A stretch of DNA of 64,000 bases from Peptoclostridium sp965368085. GTDB lineage: Bacteria; Bacillota; Clostridia; Peptostreptococcales; Peptostreptococcaceae. The position numbers and the translations under genes are program-made. Under the pieces are notes generated by a model. That model had not been told where the DNA came from. It searched no databases and was given only the letters and a program-made list of their open reading frames with translations. The stretch lies in the NCBI GenBank assembly GCA_965368085.1, contig CBDULP010000011.1, positions 1 through 64,000 of the forward strand, given 5' to 3'. This document shows positions 62,182 to 64,000 of this stretch, one piece after another (within the stretch, counting starts at the first letter, position 1; each line of letters starts with the position of its first letter).

Positions 62182-63798
62182 TTGATAAGAATATCAAATA
62201 TAAAAATGACAGTGGACGAGGAAATAGAAAATATTGGTGTGAAAATTTCTCAAAAGCTGAGTATAGATGAAAAAGACATAGAGTATATTTCTGTGGTGAG
62301 GGAGTCTCTTGACGCAAGAAAAAAGAATAACATCCATTTTGTATATACTGTAGACGCAAAAATAAAAAATGAAAAATCTTTGATTAAAAGGGAGTCGAAG
62401 AAAAAGAAAAGCGACGTGTCAATATGCGAGAAAAAAGATGCAGAGCCTTTTAAAAAGGGTGAAGAAAAGCTGGCTCAAAGACCGGTTGTAATAGGCATGG
62501 GTCCTGCGGGTCTTTTTGCGGCGCTTACACTTGCCCAGAATGGTTACTCTCCTGTGGTGCTCGAAAGAGGCTGTGACGTGGACAAGAGGACAGAAGATGT
62601 CGACTTGTTTTGGGGTACAGGAAGGCTTAACGCAGAGTCTAACGTACAATTTGGAGAAGGCGGGGCTGGAACCTTTTCTGACGGGAAGCTCACCACTAGA
62701 ATAAAGGACAAGAGGGCAAAGGACGTACTGTTTGAGCTTGTAAGATTTGGAGCCCCACAGGAGATAACCTATTCTCACAGACCTCACGTTGGAACTGACA
62801 TACTCAAAGAGGTAGTTAAAAACATAAGGAACGAGATAATAAGGCTTGGAGGAGAAGTAAGGTTTGGGTGCAGGGTCACTGATATTGAAATCGAAAATGG
62901 AAAAATTACATCGGTAACAATAAATGGGGAGGAGAAACTTTCTGTTCAAGCGGCGGTGCTTTCGCTCGGACACAGTGCAAGGGATACTTTCCAAATGCTG
63001 CATGAAAGAGGGGTTGAGCTGGGGCAAAAGCCTTTTGCAATAGGTGTAAGGATAGAGCATCCTCAGATTGTTGTAAACAAGGCTCAATATGGCGATTTTT
63101 ATGACAATCCAAGGCTGGGAGCGGCGGACTACAAGCTTACGCACAAATGCCAAAATGGAAGGAGTGCATACACGTTTTGCATGTGCCCTGGAGGCGAGGT
63201 TATAGCATCCAGTTCCTCGGAAGGTGAGCTTGTGGTAAACGGGATGAGCTACCACGCTAGAAGCGGAAGAAATGCCAACAGCGCTCTTCTTGTAAACGTG
63301 GAAACCAGGGATTTTGAAAGTGAACACCCGCTCGCAGGGGTGCATTTCCAGCAGGAGTATGAAAAAAAGGCATTCGAGCTTGGAGGCTCAGATTACACTG
63401 CGCCGGTTCAAAATGTGGGAGATTTTGTAAAGAAGAGGCCTTCGCATTCCATAGATGGTGCGGTAAAGCCTACATACAAGCCAGCTGTAAGGCCTTCGGA
63501 CATAAGAAATTGCCTTCCGGAATTTGTGTGTGAATCCCTGAGAGAAGGAATAGCGAATATGAATAGAAAGCTCAAAGGATTTTCGATGGACGATGCAGTG
63601 ATTACAGGAATAGAGACGAGGTCCTCATCTCCGGTGAGGATTCTAAGGGATATGGAAACGCTCGAGTCTGTGAATGTCAAGGGACTATATCCGAGCGGTG
63701 AAGGCGCGGGATATGCAGGCGGTATAGTATCTGCTGCAGTAGACGGAATAAGGAGCGCACAGAGCATAGTGGAGAGTTTTTCCCCGGCAGAGATGTAG
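62182..63798 (+). CDS. FAD-dependent dehydrogenase, COG2509 type
   Basis: 538 residues. An N-terminal ~90-residue domain is followed by a flavin-binding Rossmann fold, VVIGMGPAGLFAALTLA, with acidic end LERG. Further conserved regions are WGTGRLNAESNVQFGEGGAG, FSDGKLTTRIKD and the C-terminal FAD motif GLYPSGEGAGYAGGI. Family members are widespread and uncharacterised; relation to HI0933-like or lycopene-type flavoproteins suggests a redox function. TTG start 62182 with GGAGGTG 6 nt upstream. Confidence 0.9.
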   Translation: MIRISNIKMTVDEEIENIGVKISQKLSIDEKDIEYISVVRESLDARKKNNIHFVYTVDAKIKNEKSLIKRESKKKKSDVSICEKKDAEPFKKGEEKLAQRPVVIGMGPAGLFAALTLAQNGYSPVVLERGCDVDKRTEDVDLFWGTGRLNAESNVQFGEGGAGTFSDGKLTTRIKDKRAKDVLFELVRFGAPQEITYSHRPHVGTDILKEVVKNIRNEIIRLGGEVRFGCRVTDIEIENGKITSVTINGEEKLSVQAAVLSLGHSARDTFQMLHERGVELGQKPFAIGVRIEHPQIVVNKAQYGDFYDNPRLGAADYKLTHKCQNGRSAYTFCMCPGGEVIASSSSEGELVVNGMSYHARSGRNANSALLVNVETRDFESEHPLAGVHFQQEYEKKAFELGGSDYTAPVQNVGDFVKKRPSHSIDGAVKPTYKPAVRPSDIRNCLPEFVCESLREGIANMNRKLKGFSMDDAVITGIETRSSSPVRILRDMETLESVNVKGLYPSGEGAGYAGGIVSAAVDGIRSAQSIVESFSPAEM

Positions 63799-63891
63799 AA
63801 ATTACATTCAATGTGAATCGCTGGATTTGGCGCAGCGCTTGAATGGGAAATATTCGTAGAGTTATGGTTTATCTGGTGCATATTGAAAAAA

Positions 63892-63963
63892 TTAACGTAA
63901 AATTAACCCTCTTAATATATTTAACATGTTCTTAACATTTAAACCTTTTGTTTTTGATAAAAT
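63892..63963 (+). promoter_or_regulatory. Pho-box promoter of a gene beyond the right edge
   Basis: Five TTAA[C/T] repeats start at 63892, 63903, 63912, 63921 and 63932, spaced 11, 9, 9 and 11 bp, like PhoP direct repeats in Firmicutes. The last overlaps the -35 position of a -10 hexamer TAAAAT at 63958-63963. GAGGAGG at the very end of the window marks the ribosome site of the next gene. Predicted to be induced by phosphate starvation. Confidence 0.6.
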
Positions 63964-64000
63964 GTTACAGGGAAGTAAAGGAATTATATTCGAGGAGGTT

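Overview
The window reads as chromosomal DNA of a Gram-positive anaerobe of the class Clostridia. It has strong AGGAGG-type ribosome sites, many TTG/GTG starts, AGA/AGG/ATA-rich codon use, a T-box leader, LytS/LytTR and GlnL-type regulators, and Clostridia-style type IV pilus genes. It decodes an in-frame UGA as selenocysteine in a HesB-like protein and carries a tandem glycine riboswitch. An amino-acid-fermenting relative of Peptostreptococcaceae (Peptoclostridium/Eubacterium acidaminophilum type) would fit, but that placement is inference.

Layout. 1-8.7 kb: the end of a duplicated ribbon-helix-helix-like protein, a convergent Hsp20 gene, T-box-controlled ileS of the unusual GXHH type, then gnd-zwf-cyclase (oxidative pentose phosphate entry) and a nitrilase-family amidase. 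8.8-11.1 kb: pcrA helicase. 11.1-20.3 kb: a Gram-positive pel exopolysaccharide operon (pelD, deacetylase, pelE, pelF, pelG, separate GH114 hydrolase) ending in an M18 aminopeptidase. 20.3-27.2 kb: LytS/LytTR two-component system with a CstA-type transporter, then a tandem glycine riboswitch in front of an orphan GlnL-type response regulator, then a patatin-like lipase. 27.2-47.3 kb: a type IV pilus locus (pilB, pilT, pilC, two major-type pilins, pilD, a minor pilin, pilM, pilN, pilO, pilV-like, a giant PilX-like protein) ending in a 2369-residue VWA/PA14 surface protein that is a candidate tip adhesin. 47.5-51.2 kb: a fused rph-rdgB gene, yfcE-like phosphodiesterase, UPF0316 membrane protein, and a convergent anion permease. 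51.5-59.4 kb: protein quality control (tig, clpP, clpX, lon) with engB, and a two-gene chromate transporter on the minus strand. 59.5-64 kb: the HesB-like selenoprotein, an unknown minus-strand gene, a small-membrane-protein/DUF881 group, a COG2509 flavoprotein, and at the right edge a PhoP-box promoter for a gene beyond the window.

How parts may work together. PelD keeps a c-di-GMP I-site beside a degenerate GGDEF site, so Pel synthesis is probably set by c-di-GMP; pili plus Pel suggest a switch between surface movement and biofilm life. The LytS/LytTR pair probably controls the adjacent CstA-type carrier, which also has a cre-like site in its leader. The glycine riboswitch is built as an ON switch: its terminator hairpin uses the conserved 3' strand of the second aptamer, so glycine should raise expression of a transcription factor.

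A roughly 200-bp element with inverted ends occurs three times (after pepM18, after the GlnL-type regulator, and before pilD) and looks like a MITE family. No CRISPR array, tRNA, rRNA, intact insertion sequence or prophage was seen.
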